A stretch of DNA of 64,000 nt, taken from Enterocloster aldenensis. GTDB taxonomy: Bacteria; Bacillota; Clostridia; Lachnospirales; Lachnospiraceae. The notes under the pieces were generated by a model. The model saw only the letters and a program-made list of their open reading frames with translations, made no database searches and had not been told where the DNA came from. Position 1 is the first letter of the stretch; every line of letters begins with the position of its first letter. This document shows positions 53,189 through 62,130 of this stretch, piece after piece. The stretch is taken from positions 62,001 to 126,000 of the forward strand of contig NZ_QVEX01000003.1 in assembly GCF_003434055.1 (NCBI RefSeq). The letters are read 5' to 3'. The position numbers and the translations under genes are program-made.

Positions 53189-53243
53189 TACCATAAGCCC
53201 GCGATAGGTGAATTGCGGGGATGTGGCAAAGCATTAAGGGACT

Positions 53244-53278
53244 GGCTATGGGCGCGGTATGCATCCATAGCCTTTTTT
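53244..53278 (+). terminator. Terminator after ispH-rpsA
   Basis: GGCTATGG (53244-53251) pairs exactly with CCATAGCC (53265-53272), followed by six T. Confidence 0.9.
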
Positions 53279-53314
53279 AATATTCCTTTTTATGGGCCCA
53301 TTCTTGGCTTTGGA

Positions 53315-54655
53315 CTATTTCATCAATGGGTTCAGCAGCAGGGAGGCCTCAAAAATCCCGTTCTCGTATGTGAATTTGAGGATGCCATGATACCGCTCCA
53401 CAAGATACCGCACCGAGGAGGTGCCCGTACCCAGGTCCTCCCGTTTGGAGGACAGGAAACGCCCGTCCTTCAGGCGGATGGCATGGGTATAGGTGTTGCG
53501 GATGGAAAGCGCAATCATGGATTTGCCTGCCTGGCCTATATTGATGGCAATGGCGGGGATGCCGGATGTCTGGCGTTCACAGGCTTCCACTGCGTTGGAG
53601 AGAAGGTTGCCCAGTATGGTGCAGAAGTCCGTATCAGGCAGGGGGAGGGCTTCGGGCAGGGAGATGGAGGTCTCCACTCCGATGCCCTGGTTCCTGGCCA
53701 GATGGATGTAGTAATTCAAAATGGCGTTGGAGGAAATATTGGAACAGTACTGGATTGTGGAAAGGGCCTCAAAACTGCCCAGGTATTCATTGATGTATTC
53801 CAGGGCGCAGTCAGGTTTCTTTTCCTCCAGAAGTCCTTTTATGGTAATCAGGTGATGGCGGTAGTCATGCCGTGTTTTCTTCAGCTGGTCCAGATTGTAC
53901 TGAAGGGTAGCCATCTGGGAGGTCTGTACGCTGGCAAGGAGACGCGTGGTCCTGTACTGCTCGCTGGCAGCATAGCTTTGGGCCAGCCTGGAAAGTATCC
54001 TTAAGGTCACATAGTGCACGGTGTAGATGCATGTCAGCCAGCAGATAACGGAAAAGAATGCGTTGGTATGTGTGGCCATGAACTGTTTTGGCATAATATA
54101 ACCCACGTCAAAGTGATGCACGATGAAAAACAGGACAGGGATGGAGACAAGGCGGCTCCATACCGGAAGCGGACGCGTGTATTCCACGGCCTGGGCCAGG
54201 TGCCCGTGCAGCAGGTAATATGCGCTGGAAACAATCAGGGTGAGGAAAAGAAGCTGATACGCAAAGCCGGCGCTGGATATGGGAGCCGTACTGGCCGGGA
54301 TATTCCGGGAAACGTCCAGAAGGCCTGCAAAGAAAGTGGATATATCCACAAAATTCTTATACAGGAACAGGGAATAGACAGTGACCTGAAGATCTGTCTT
54401 TACCATCCATCTGCAGACCAGGACATGGGACGCCATGATCATGCAGTTCCATGGAAGACGGATCCTTTCAGGGGTTTGCTTCAATGCAGCGCAGGTGAGC
54501 ACGCACACAAAAAAAAGGTATCCCAAGAGAATACCTGTAATTTTAGCCGCAGAATATCTCCATTCTTTGCGGAATGTAAGGAGGAAGGGAAGGATGACAT
54601 ATAATAACTCAGCCAGGATTGTACATACCAGCAGGATACTGACAGGATACATCAT
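53315..54655 (-). CDS. GHKL-type sensor histidine kinase
   Basis: A 446-residue membrane kinase of the AgrC/GHKL group. The first 220 residues contain about six or seven membrane helices; the dimerisation/phospho-acceptor segment is TRHDYRHHLITIKGLLEE, followed by the ATPase with LGNLLSNAVEAC and LGTGTSSVRYLVERYHGILK. Its signal is unknown; relatives sense peptides. Its start overlaps the stop of the response-regulator gene by four bases, so both are made together. Confidence 0.92.
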   Translation of the reverse strand: MMYPVSILLVCTILAELLYVILPFLLTFRKEWRYSAAKITGILLGYLFFVCVLTCAALKQTPERIRLPWNCMIMASHVLVCRWMVKTDLQVTVYSLFLYKNFVDISTFFAGLLDVSRNIPASTAPISSAGFAYQLLFLTLIVSSAYYLLHGHLAQAVEYTRPLPVWSRLVSIPVLFFIVHHFDVGYIMPKQFMATHTNAFFSVICWLTCIYTVHYVTLRILSRLAQSYAASEQYRTTRLLASVQTSQMATLQYNLDQLKKTRHDYRHHLITIKGLLEEKKPDCALEYINEYLGSFEALSTIQYCSNISSNAILNYYIHLARNQGIGVETSISLPEALPLPDTDFCTILGNLLSNAVEACERQTSGIPAIAINIGQAGKSMIALSIRNTYTHAIRLKDGRFLSSKREDLGTGTSSVRYLVERYHGILKFTYENGIFEASLLLNPLMK

Positions 54656-55380
54656 ATACCTCCATTTAACTTCTGGAACTGGTAATCAGCATAATGCTGA
54701 TGGATCTGCGGCCGCAGTGTCCTTGTAATCGGCAGATGTTCCCCGGTATTCAGGACAAACTCAGCCTTTTCCAGGGATGTCACCTTGTCCATATTGATGA
54801 TGCAGTTCCTGTAGCAGCATATGAACTGGGGATAGCAGAGCAGCAGGCTGGAAAAATCGTGAAAACGCATGTAAGTCCTCACAAGCCTGTCCTGCAGATG
54901 GATCTGGATGTAATGGTTGCTGTAATCCGTATAGAGGATGTCATCAACGGGCAGCTTGACCATGATCCGGCTTTCTTTTACTTCTATGTAATGACTGCGC
55001 TTTCTCTGGGATACGGAACGGAAATAATCCATGGTCTGGCAGAACTTTCCGTAGCGCAGCGGCTTTAACATGTAATCCAGGGCCCGCACCTCATATCCCT
55101 TCAGGGCAAAATCCGTGCTGCTGGTGGTAAAGATGATGGTGCACTGGTCATCGTCCCGGCGGATACGCTCGGCAATCCGGATCCCGGAGGCCTCCCCCTT
55201 CAGGTAAATGTCAATGAAAACAAGGTCATATCCTCCGGTATGCCAGATGTTAAGGAAGTCGGCTGCAGTATTAAAAATAGTGGTTTTCTGACTGATGTGG
55301 GCATCGGAAAAATAAGTGGACACGAATCCGGCCAGCTGTCGCGCATCATCTATGGAGTCATCAATTACTGCGATATTCAC
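54652..55380 (-). CDS. LytTR-type response regulator
   Basis: A 242-residue regulator: a receiver domain with AVIDDSIDDA, the phospho-acceptor Asp in LVFIDIYLKGEASG and Lys in YMLKPLRYGKF, then a LytTR DNA-binding domain (HYIEVKESRIMVKLPVDDIL; FICCYRNCIINMDKVTSLEK). It starts at GTG 55380 with AAAGGAAG upstream. It is upstream of the kinase gene in a two-gene operon. Repeats in the upstream region (55401-55441) could be its binding sites. Confidence 0.92.
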   Translation of the reverse strand: MNIAVIDDSIDDARQLAGFVSTYFSDAHISQKTTIFNTAADFLNIWHTGGYDLVFIDIYLKGEASGIRIAERIRRDDDQCTIIFTTSSTDFALKGYEVRALDYMLKPLRYGKFCQTMDYFRSVSQRKRSHYIEVKESRIMVKLPVDDILYTDYSNHYIQIHLQDRLVRTYMRFHDFSSLLLCYPQFICCYRNCIINMDKVTSLEKAEFVLNTGEHLPITRTLRPQIHQHYADYQFQKLNGGI

Positions 55381-55400
55381 GTTGCGCTTCCTTTCTATGA

Positions 55401-55441
55401 TTTAGTCACAAAACCCTACAACTTTTGTGAAAATTTAGTCA
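55401..55441. promoter_or_regulatory. Candidate operator of the LytTR regulator
   Basis: Direct repeats TTTAGTCA at 55401-55408 and 55434-55441 enclose an inverted repeat CACAAAA (55407-55413)/TTTTGTG (55423-55429). It lies 21 bases upstream of the regulator start and just before a rightward TATAAT (55452-55457). LytTR regulators bind paired repeats of about this spacing; autoregulation is likely but unproven. Confidence 0.5.
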
Positions 55442-55597
55442 AACAACTGTATATAATGGGACAACAGATACAAATTCAGTATAATATACAACAAGTTAAA
55501 AAGCAAGAGTAATTGGAATTAGTTGTAAGAACCGTATAGGGTACCCCCTGCCTGGGCATAATCCTTTTGTACTTATATGAAAGGAGTTGTGCATATC

Positions 55598-55810
55598 ATG
55601 GGAAAAGCAAAAAAGGCAGAGCCCTTTGACCCTCATAATTTAAGTCCCCAGGACCAGCTGAAATTCGAGATTGCCCAGGAACTGGGCCTGGATTCAAAGG
55701 TAATGGAAAGCGGATGGAGGAGCCTTACCGCAAAGGAAAGCGGACGGATCGGCGGCCTGATTACAAAGCGTAAGAGGGAAATGAAAAATGAGGCATTGCA
55801 ACAGGAATAA
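55598..55810 (+). CDS. Small acid-soluble spore protein, alpha/beta type
   Basis: A 70-residue protein with the alpha/beta SASP signature: KFEIAQELGLDSKVME, containing the GPR protease cleavage region, then WRSLTAKESGRIGGLITKRK, the family's Gly-Gly and Lys/Arg end. SASPs coat and protect spore DNA. ATG 55598 has AAAGGAG 11 bases upstream; an in-frame earlier ATG at 55577 is possible. A forespore sigma-G promoter would be expected but I could not place one. Its presence shows that the host sporulates. Confidence 0.88.
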   Translation: MGKAKKAEPFDPHNLSPQDQLKFEIAQELGLDSKVMESGWRSLTAKESGRIGGLITKRKREMKNEALQQE

Positions 55811-55853
55811 ATATCTATTATACTAAAACGTGTCCATCCCGGCCAAAGGATGC

Positions 55854-55955
55854 CCTGGAGCTGTGTGATACGGAGACTCCAGGGGATTCCTGCCAGGCTA
55901 CCCGGCAGGGAAGGGTCTGGCCGGCCTGTCATTCCTGGCAGCCTGATCCAGGAAT
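55854..55955 (+). ncRNA. Structured leader before the cobalamin operon
   Basis: Three hairpins in a row: CCTGGAG (55854-55860)/CTCCAGG (55877-55883), TTCCTGCC (55887)/GGCAGGGAA (55904), and ATTCCTGG (55931-55938)/CCAGGAAT (55948-55955). It lies about 60 bases before cbiG. It lacks the conserved B12-box sequence of cobalamin riboswitches, so its class is unassigned; it may be regulatory RNA or a terminator array after the SASP gene. Confidence 0.45.
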
Positions 55956-56011
55956 ATGGATGGGAGGACGGGGAAGTACGGATGGAAGACTACGGATAAA
56001 GGAGCAGGGGA

Positions 56012-57106
56012 TTGAAAATCAGTATAACCAGTTTTACAGCCAGGGGAACCAGACTGTGCTGCCAGCTGGCCGGCAGGTTAAACAGCGGGGCGGATGAGTG
56101 CACTGCGTTTGTGCCTGGCCGTTTCCTGGATACATATTGTGGGGCAGGGGATGTGGAAGGGCGCATAAGATGCCGGGACATGTCCCTGAGCCAGTGGACC
56201 GGGACCATGTTCCGGGAACAGAGTGCCATTGTGTTTGTCGGGGCGGCTGGGATTGCGGTGCGTGCCATTGCGCCGTTTATAAAGGACAAGATGACGGACC
56301 CTCCGGTGGTTGTGGTGGATGAAGGGGGCTGCTTTTCTATCCCGATCCTGTCCGGCCACGTGGGCGGGGCCAATGCCCTTGCAGAACGGATCAGCGGATG
56401 CATCGGGGCAGTGCCTGTGATTACAACGGCCACTGATGTAAACGGGCTTTTTGCAGTGGATGTATTCGCGGCTGCCAATGGACTGGCCCTGACAGACCGG
56501 GAGGCGGCCAGGCAGGTGTCTGCCAGGCTTCTGGACGGAGGGAAAGTGGGGTTCTTCCATGAGTTTGGGGACTGGTCGGCTGGCGTGCCCAGGGGCTGCT
56601 GCACGGATCCAGGTGAATATAATATATGGATTACGGTGAGGGACAGCGCCCTGGCGCTGGAACGGAGTCTGGTGGCTGCCGGACCCTGCCATGTGCTCAG
56701 GCTGGTTCCCAAGGCAGTTGTGGCAGGTGTGGGCTGCCGCAGGGGAGTGGAGCCTTTGGTCCTGGAACAGCAGGTCCTGGAAGGCTTTAGGAAACATGGC
56801 ATAGACCCTGCGTCAGTCAAGGCGCTGGCGTCCATTGACCGAAAGAAAGAGGAACCGGCCCTGCTTGCATTGGCAGGAAAGCGGGGCTGGGCCCTGCGGT
56901 TTTACAGCGCGGCTGAGCTTGGGCAGATTTGCGGTACCTTCACGGAGTCATCCTTTGTGGAGCAGACCGTGGGGATTGGCAATGTCTGCGAGCGGGCATG
57001 TATGGCAGGGGGAGGAAGGCTGCTGTTCGGCAAGGAGGCCGGCGGCGGCGTGACGGTGGCGGCTGCCGTGGAGCCCTTCAAATTAGACATTGAGAAATAC
57101 AGATAG
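56012..57106 (+). CDS. cbiG: Cobalt-precorrin-5A hydrolase
   Basis: A 364-residue protein that opens the ring lactone of cobalt-precorrin-5A and releases acetaldehyde in the anaerobic cobalamin pathway. N-terminal and central domain motifs are FVGAAGIAVRAIAPFIKDK and GCFSIPILSGHVGGANALAE, and the C-terminal CbiG domain has VAGVGCRRGVEPL and IDRKKEEPALLALAG. It starts at TTG 56012 with AAAGGAG seven bases upstream. It heads the cobalamin operon. Confidence 0.92.
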   Translation: MKISITSFTARGTRLCCQLAGRLNSGADECTAFVPGRFLDTYCGAGDVEGRIRCRDMSLSQWTGTMFREQSAIVFVGAAGIAVRAIAPFIKDKMTDPPVVVVDEGGCFSIPILSGHVGGANALAERISGCIGAVPVITTATDVNGLFAVDVFAAANGLALTDREAARQVSARLLDGGKVGFFHEFGDWSAGVPRGCCTDPGEYNIWITVRDSALALERSLVAAGPCHVLRLVPKAVVAGVGCRRGVEPLVLEQQVLEGFRKHGIDPASVKALASIDRKKEEPALLALAGKRGWALRFYSAAELGQICGTFTESSFVEQTVGIGNVCERACMAGGGRLLFGKEAGGGVTVAAAVEPFKLDIEKYR

Positions 57107-57157
57107 ATATGCTATACTTTTAGTTTATAAGTCAGAGGATAGACAGCAGGTGATACG

Positions 57158-58348
57158 ATGGGAGACTCATACATCTATAAGAATCAGAAAAAATTGAGAT
57201 GGGGATATACCACGGGTACTTGTGCGGCAGCGGCTTCCTTGGCGGCTGCCGTTATGCTGCTTGGGAGGAACAGGACAGGGCAGGTGTCGGTTGAAACGCC
57301 AAAGGGCATACGGCTGGATCTGGAAGTGGAGGATATTTCCATGGGGCGGCACTCTGTTTCCTGCGGCGTGAGGAAGGATGCGGGGGATGACCCTGATGTG
57401 ACGGACGGCCTTGTGGTGTATTCCAGGGTCAGCTTTGACTGGGAAGAAAATGCCGCGGATGATGTGGAAAATCATGCCGGTGGGTATTATGAGTATAAAA
57501 ATGATGAGATTTGCCTCCGGTTAACAGGCGGGGTGGGGGTAGGAAGGGTTACAAAAGAAGGATTAAGCTGCGAAGTGGGGAAAGCAGCCATTAACCCCGT
57601 GCCGCGCCAGATGATTTTCAGACAGGTGGAGGATATCTGTGCCAGATACCGGTACCGGGGGATGCTGTGGATTGAAATCAGCGTACCGGGGGCCTTGGAG
57701 GTGTCCGGGCGTACCTTTAACAGCAAGCTTGGTATCCTGGGAGGAATCTCCATCCTGGGAACCAGCGGCATGGTGGAGCCCATGAGTGAAACAGCGCTTT
57801 TGGAAACCATCCGCCTGGAACTGCGGCAGAAAGTGCTGGCAGGACATAGCCGTCTGGTGGTGACGCCGGGGAACTACGGGGAAGCATTTCTGAGGGATCA
57901 TCTGAAGATTGGGCTTGGACAGGCTGTAAAATGCAGCAATTTCATTGGAAACACCATTGATATGGCTGTGGAAGAAGGCGCAGAAGGAATCCTGCTGGTG
58001 GGGCATGGAGGCAAGCTCATCAAACTGGCGGCTGGGATCATGAACACACACTCGTCCGTGGCCGATGGGCGTATGGAGGTGCTGGCAGCCTACGGCGCTG
58101 CCTGCGGGGCAGACGCTTATCTGGTCAGCCGGCTTCTGAAGGCCATTACGGTGGACGAAGGCCTGCGGCTGTTGGAAACCAGGGAAGGCCTGAGGAACCA
58201 GGTAATGGATCTGGTGATGGAACGTGTGGATGAACATTTAAAAAGGCGTGCGGCCGGGCGGCTGGAGATTGAAGCAGTGGTATTTACCAATGAGAGAGGA
58301 ATCCTCGGCATCACCCGAGGAGCGGCCAGGCTGCTGGAGCGTGTTTGA
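57158..58348 (+). CDS. cbiD: Cobalt-precorrin-5B C1-methyltransferase
   Basis: A 396-residue enzyme that methylates C1 of cobalt-precorrin-5B using SAM. It shows the family start LRWGYTTGTCAAAASLAA, the later KEGLSCEVGKAAINPVPRQM, and GILGGISILGTSGMVEPMS. A GGTGATACG site precedes the ATG; it follows cbiG by 51 bases. Its stop codon lies inside a short copy of the window's repeat (58341-58356). Confidence 0.95.
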   Translation: MGDSYIYKNQKKLRWGYTTGTCAAAASLAAAVMLLGRNRTGQVSVETPKGIRLDLEVEDISMGRHSVSCGVRKDAGDDPDVTDGLVVYSRVSFDWEENAADDVENHAGGYYEYKNDEICLRLTGGVGVGRVTKEGLSCEVGKAAINPVPRQMIFRQVEDICARYRYRGMLWIEISVPGALEVSGRTFNSKLGILGGISILGTSGMVEPMSETALLETIRLELRQKVLAGHSRLVVTPGNYGEAFLRDHLKIGLGQAVKCSNFIGNTIDMAVEEGAEGILLVGHGGKLIKLAAGIMNTHSSVADGRMEVLAAYGAACGADAYLVSRLLKAITVDEGLRLLETREGLRNQVMDLVMERVDEHLKRRAAGRLEIEAVVFTNERGILGITRGAARLLERV

Positions 58349-58356
58349 AAATTCAT
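58341..58356. repeat. Repeat fragment overlapping the cbiD stop
   Basis: GTGTTTGAAAATTCAT matches the left end of the element at 29102-29117 and includes the TGA stop of cbiD. Confidence 0.7.
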
Positions 58357-58378
58357 GATTATGAAAGGCGGATATTCA

Positions 58379-59968
58379 ATGGTACATATAGTAGGAGCAG
58401 GACCGGGCAGCCCGGACCTGATAACGGTAAGGGGACAGCGGCTTCTTGGGGAGGCTGACGTGATTATTTATGCCGGTTCCCTGGTGAATCCGGAACTTCT
58501 GGCCTTTGCCAGGAAAGGGGCCGCTGTTTACGACAGCGCCGGGATGACGCTGGAAGAGGTGATGGCTGTTGTGGAACAATCCTACCAGGCAGGGCTTGCC
58601 GTGGTGCGCCTGCACACAGGTGACCCGTGTCTGTATGGGGCTATCCGGGAGCAGATGGACTGGATGGACAGGCAAGGAATCCCATATGACATATGTCCTG
58701 GCGTAAGTTCCTTATGCGGTGCGGCATCTGCCCTTGGGATGGAATATACCCTTCCCGGCGTGACCCAGAGCGTGGTAATCACCAGGATGGCTGGAAGGAC
58801 ATCGGTTCCGGAAAAGGAATCCATACGCAGCTTTGCGGCCCATGGGGCTTCCATGGTCATATTCCTGAGCGCGGGTATGCTGGAGGAATTGTCACGGGAA
58901 CTGACGGCGGGGGGATACAGGCAGGATACGCCTGCAGCCATTGTTTATAAAGCCACGTGGCCGGAGGAAAAGGTGGTGCGCTGCACCGTGGGTACGCTGC
59001 AGGAGTCCGCACAGCGGGAAGGGATTAGGAAGACGGCGCTGATCATAGTGGGGGACAGTGTGGCCCAGGGCGGATATGAGCGGTCCAGGCTGTATGATCC
59101 CGTATTCACCACTGAATTCAGGGCAGGACAGGGAGATGCTGTTAATGCTGCTGAGGAGAGCGGGGGTGTAAAAGGTGTAATTGCAGGGGATGAAGGCTAC
59201 AGGCTGCATTCGGCTGATACGGGATATATCAGGCCAGGTACCATGTATGTGGTAGGAATGGGACCGGGAAGCATGGACCAGATGACAGGCGATGCCCTGG
59301 AAGCTTTAAAGCGCTGCCAGGTCATTGCCGGATATACGGTTTATGTGGATCTTATCCGTGAGCATTTTCCTCACAAACAGTTCCTGACAACGGCAATGAC
59401 AAGGGAAGAGGAACGGTGCCGCAGGGCGTTGGAATGCTGCATGGAGGGCAATGACACGGCAATGATATGCAGCGGCGACGCGGGCATCTATGGAATGGCG
59501 GGGCTGATACTGGAACTGGCAGGACAATATCCCGGAGTCCAGGTGGAAATCGTGCCCGGGGTTACGGCTGCCAGCGCGGGCGCCGCGGTGCTGGGAGCGC
59601 CTTTGATGCATGACTTTGCAGTCATCAGCCTCAGTGACAGGCTGACTCCTTTGGACGATATATGGGACCGGGTAGAGTCGGCTGCCCGGGCCGGTTTTGT
59701 CATCTGCATGTATAATCCGGCCAGCAAGGGCAGACCGGATTATTTCAGGCAGGCATGTGAGCGGATCCTTAAGTACCGGTGCGGGGATACGGTGTGCGGT
59801 CTTGTATCCAATATAGGCAGGGAAGGGCAGCACATGGAGGTGATGAGCCTCAGGGAAATAAAAGACAGGGCGGTGGATATGTTTACCACGGTCTACATAG
59901 GCAGCCCGCGCACAAGGAAAATCGGGCAGTATATGGTAACTCCCAGAGGTTACAGGTATGAGGGATGA
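58379..59968 (+). CDS. cbiFH: CbiF-CbiH fusion (C11- and C17-methyltransferases)
   Basis: A 529-residue fusion of two SAM-dependent tetrapyrrole methyltransferases. Residues 1 to about 255 are CbiF (precorrin-4 C11-methyltransferase type): MVHIVGAGPGSPDLITVRGQ, IYAGSLVNPELL, HTGDPCLYGAI. After a linker of about 30 residues, residues about 289-529 are CbiH (precorrin-3B C17-methyltransferase type): YVVGMGPGSMDQMTGDALEA, GYTVYVDLI, SGDAGIYGMAGL. ATG 58379 follows AAAGGCGG; ATG 58355 is an alternative. The next gene overlaps by 11 bases. Confidence 0.9.
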   Translation: MVHIVGAGPGSPDLITVRGQRLLGEADVIIYAGSLVNPELLAFARKGAAVYDSAGMTLEEVMAVVEQSYQAGLAVVRLHTGDPCLYGAIREQMDWMDRQGIPYDICPGVSSLCGAASALGMEYTLPGVTQSVVITRMAGRTSVPEKESIRSFAAHGASMVIFLSAGMLEELSRELTAGGYRQDTPAAIVYKATWPEEKVVRCTVGTLQESAQREGIRKTALIIVGDSVAQGGYERSRLYDPVFTTEFRAGQGDAVNAAEESGGVKGVIAGDEGYRLHSADTGYIRPGTMYVVGMGPGSMDQMTGDALEALKRCQVIAGYTVYVDLIREHFPHKQFLTTAMTREEERCRRALECCMEGNDTAMICSGDAGIYGMAGLILELAGQYPGVQVEIVPGVTAASAGAAVLGAPLMHDFAVISLSDRLTPLDDIWDRVESAARAGFVICMYNPASKGRPDYFRQACERILKYRCGDTVCGLVSNIGREGQHMEVMSLREIKDRAVDMFTTVYIGSPRTRKIGQYMVTPRGYRYEG

Positions 59969-60821
59969 TAAGGCATGGAAGCACAGGAAAGAGACAGGCG
60001 GCCAGCCGGGGCAAAGAAAGGCGGTCCTTTTTGCAGGGACAACGGAGGGGCGTCTGCTGGCAGCATATCTGACAGGCCTTGGATGCCGGACCGTTGTGTG
60101 TGTGGCAACGGAGTATGGACGGGATGTTCTGGTACAGGATGGTTTGGCCGGCGGGACAGATGGCAAAGGCCCGGATGACCGCCTTCTGGATATCCGGCAG
60201 GGCCGCCTGGACCAGAAGTCCATGGAGGGACTGCTGGAAGAAGTCCGGCCCGGGATGGTGATTGACGCCACCCATCCATATGCGGCAGAGGTGTCGGAAA
60301 ATATCAGGCGGGCCTGTACGGCATTTCCTCACATCCTGTTCATCCGGTGCCTGCGGAGGGAAAGCGGGGCCTGGGACAATCCCGTCATCCGTGTGCCGGA
60401 TGTAAGGGCAGCGGTTCAGTGGCTGGCGGGACAGGAGGGCAATATACTGGTTACCACGGGCGTTAAGGAGCTTTCTGCTTTCTGCAGCCTTCCTGATTAC
60501 CGTAAGAGGATATACGCCAGGGTGCTGCCGTCCGTGGAATCCGTGGACATGTGCAGGACGCTGGGATATGAAGGACGCCATATCATTGCCATGCAGGGCC
60601 CTTTTTCAATGGAAATGAACCTGGCCCTGTTAAGGGAGTTCAAATGCCGGTTTCTTGTGACAAAAGATGGAGGAAAGACCGGGGGCATGGAGGAGAAGCT
60701 GGAGGCCTCCAGGGCAGCGGGGGTACGGACCCTGCTGATTGACAGGCCAAAAAGCGCCGGAGGCATTTCCCTGGAGGATGTAAAAAAGCAGATAAAGGAG
60801 TGGATGGAACATGAAAGATGA
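59958..60821 (+). CDS. cbiJ: Cobalt-precorrin-6A reductase
   Basis: A 287-residue CbiJ/CobK-type NAD(P)H reductase. Motifs are VLFAGTTEGRLLAAYLTGLG, IDATHPYAAEVSENIRRAC, ILVTTGVKEL and MQGPFSMEMNLALL, with VTKDGGKTGGMEEKLEAS near the end. The first 20 residues are extra and poorly conserved; start ATG 59958 lies within the end of cbiFH (11-base overlap). It overlaps the CbiET gene by 11 bases. Confidence 0.93.
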   Translation: MRDDKAWKHRKETGGQPGQRKAVLFAGTTEGRLLAAYLTGLGCRTVVCVATEYGRDVLVQDGLAGGTDGKGPDDRLLDIRQGRLDQKSMEGLLEEVRPGMVIDATHPYAAEVSENIRRACTAFPHILFIRCLRRESGAWDNPVIRVPDVRAAVQWLAGQEGNILVTTGVKELSAFCSLPDYRKRIYARVLPSVESVDMCRTLGYEGRHIIAMQGPFSMEMNLALLREFKCRFLVTKDGGKTGGMEEKLEASRAAGVRTLLIDRPKSAGGISLEDVKKQIKEWMEHER

Positions 60822-62130
60822 GAACGCATTTTCCCAGGAGCAGCGGCCGGTTGTGTATCTGGTGGGCATCGGCATGGGCGGTGAGGACCAGCTTACCGGC
60901 CGGGCCATGGACTGCCTGGAAGCTGCCCAGGTAATTACCGGGGCAGACCGGATGCTTGAGAGCGTGCGCCCTTACACCGAGGGAAAGCGCGTGTTTTCCG
61001 CCTACAAGCCCAGTGAGATGGTGCAGTGGCTGGGAAGCTTCAAATGGGAGGAGGCGGCCCTGGTGCTTTCCGGCGACACCGGATTCTACAGCGGCGCGGA
61101 AGCAGCTGCCAAGGCATTCATGAGGGAAGGATGGGATGTGGAATACGTTCCCGGCGTATCCAGCCTGTCCTATTTCTGCGCCAGACTGGGGAAGAGCTGG
61201 CAGAATGTGCATCCGGTCAGCAGCCATGGACGGGAGTGTGATGTGGTGGCCCATATAAGGAACCACAGGTCCTGTTTTATCCTGCTTGGCGGGCCGGGAA
61301 GCGTGTCCTCCCTGTGCAGGCAGCTGGTGGGCAGCGGCATGAGCCATGTGGATATATGGGCCGGGGAAAACCTCTCCTATGAAGATGAGCGCATTACCTG
61401 GGCCATGACGCCGGCCGAGCTTATCATGGAGGATGAACACCGGCCTTTTGGAAGCCTGGCCTGTGTCCTGGTGGAAAATGACGGTGCTTTGGAGGAACAG
61501 CTTTATCCGGTCAAGGGGCCTGAGGACAGCGAATTCATCCGGGGACCGGTTCCCATGACAAAGTCAGAGGTGCGCAGGCTGTCATTGGAAAAACTCCGCA
61601 TCGGCCATGGCGCTGTGTGTTATGATATTGGCGCAGGGACCGGTTCCGTGGCAGTGGAGATGGGACTGGAAATCCGGCGCAGGGGCGGAAACGGGGAAGT
61701 TTATGCCATTGAGCGCAGCCTGGACGCCCTTCAGCTTATACAGTCCAACTGCCAGAAATTCCATGGAGGCTGGCAGGGCTTCCATATTGTAGAAGGCGGG
61801 GCGCCGGAGGCAATGGAGGGCCTGCCCCCGCCAACCCATGCCTTTATCGGGGGAAGCGGCGGAAAGATGCAGGCAATTGTGGAGGCGCTTGTGGCAGCTA
61901 ATCCCGGGGTAAGGATAGTGGCCAATGCCATTACGCTGGAAACCCTTGGGGAGATTTTGGACTGTATGAGGAACTTCGGATTCCAGGACACGGAGCTGAC
62001 CCAAATCTGGGCGGCAAAGGTGGAGACGGTGGGCGCTTATCATATGCCAAAAGCACAGAACCCGGTATATATTGCGGTGATGCAGAACCCATCTTTGGAC
62101 AGTGAGGAGATTCAATGGCAGGAGTTATGA
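60811..62130 (+). CDS. cbiET: CbiET bifunctional methyltransferase/decarboxylase
   Basis: A 439-residue fusion of precorrin-6B C5-methyltransferase (CbiE, residues 1 to about 215: VYLVGIGMGGEDQLTGRAMD, LSGDTGFYSGAEA) and C15-methyltransferase/decarboxylase (CbiT, about 245-430: MTKSEVRRLSLEKL, DIGAGTGSVAVEM, FIGGSGGKMQAIVEAL). The fused form equals CobL of aerobic organisms and is common in Clostridia. The start overlaps cbiJ by 11 bases, and the stop overlaps cbiA by 16 bases. Confidence 0.94.
   Translation: MKDENAFSQEQRPVVYLVGIGMGGEDQLTGRAMDCLEAAQVITGADRMLESVRPYTEGKRVFSAYKPSEMVQWLGSFKWEEAALVLSGDTGFYSGAEAAAKAFMREGWDVEYVPGVSSLSYFCARLGKSWQNVHPVSSHGRECDVVAHIRNHRSCFILLGGPGSVSSLCRQLVGSGMSHVDIWAGENLSYEDERITWAMTPAELIMEDEHRPFGSLACVLVENDGALEEQLYPVKGPEDSEFIRGPVPMTKSEVRRLSLEKLRIGHGAVCYDIGAGTGSVAVEMGLEIRRRGGNGEVYAIERSLDALQLIQSNCQKFHGGWQGFHIVEGGAPEAMEGLPPPTHAFIGGSGGKMQAIVEALVAANPGVRIVANAITLETLGEILDCMRNFGFQDTELTQIWAAKVETVGAYHMPKAQNPVYIAVMQNPSLDSEEIQWQEL

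Noticed and set aside
55811..56011. Cobalamin riboswitch before cbiG
   Set aside because: The conserved B12-box (GCCACTG type) and the core consensus were not found; the region was listed only as an unassigned structured leader.
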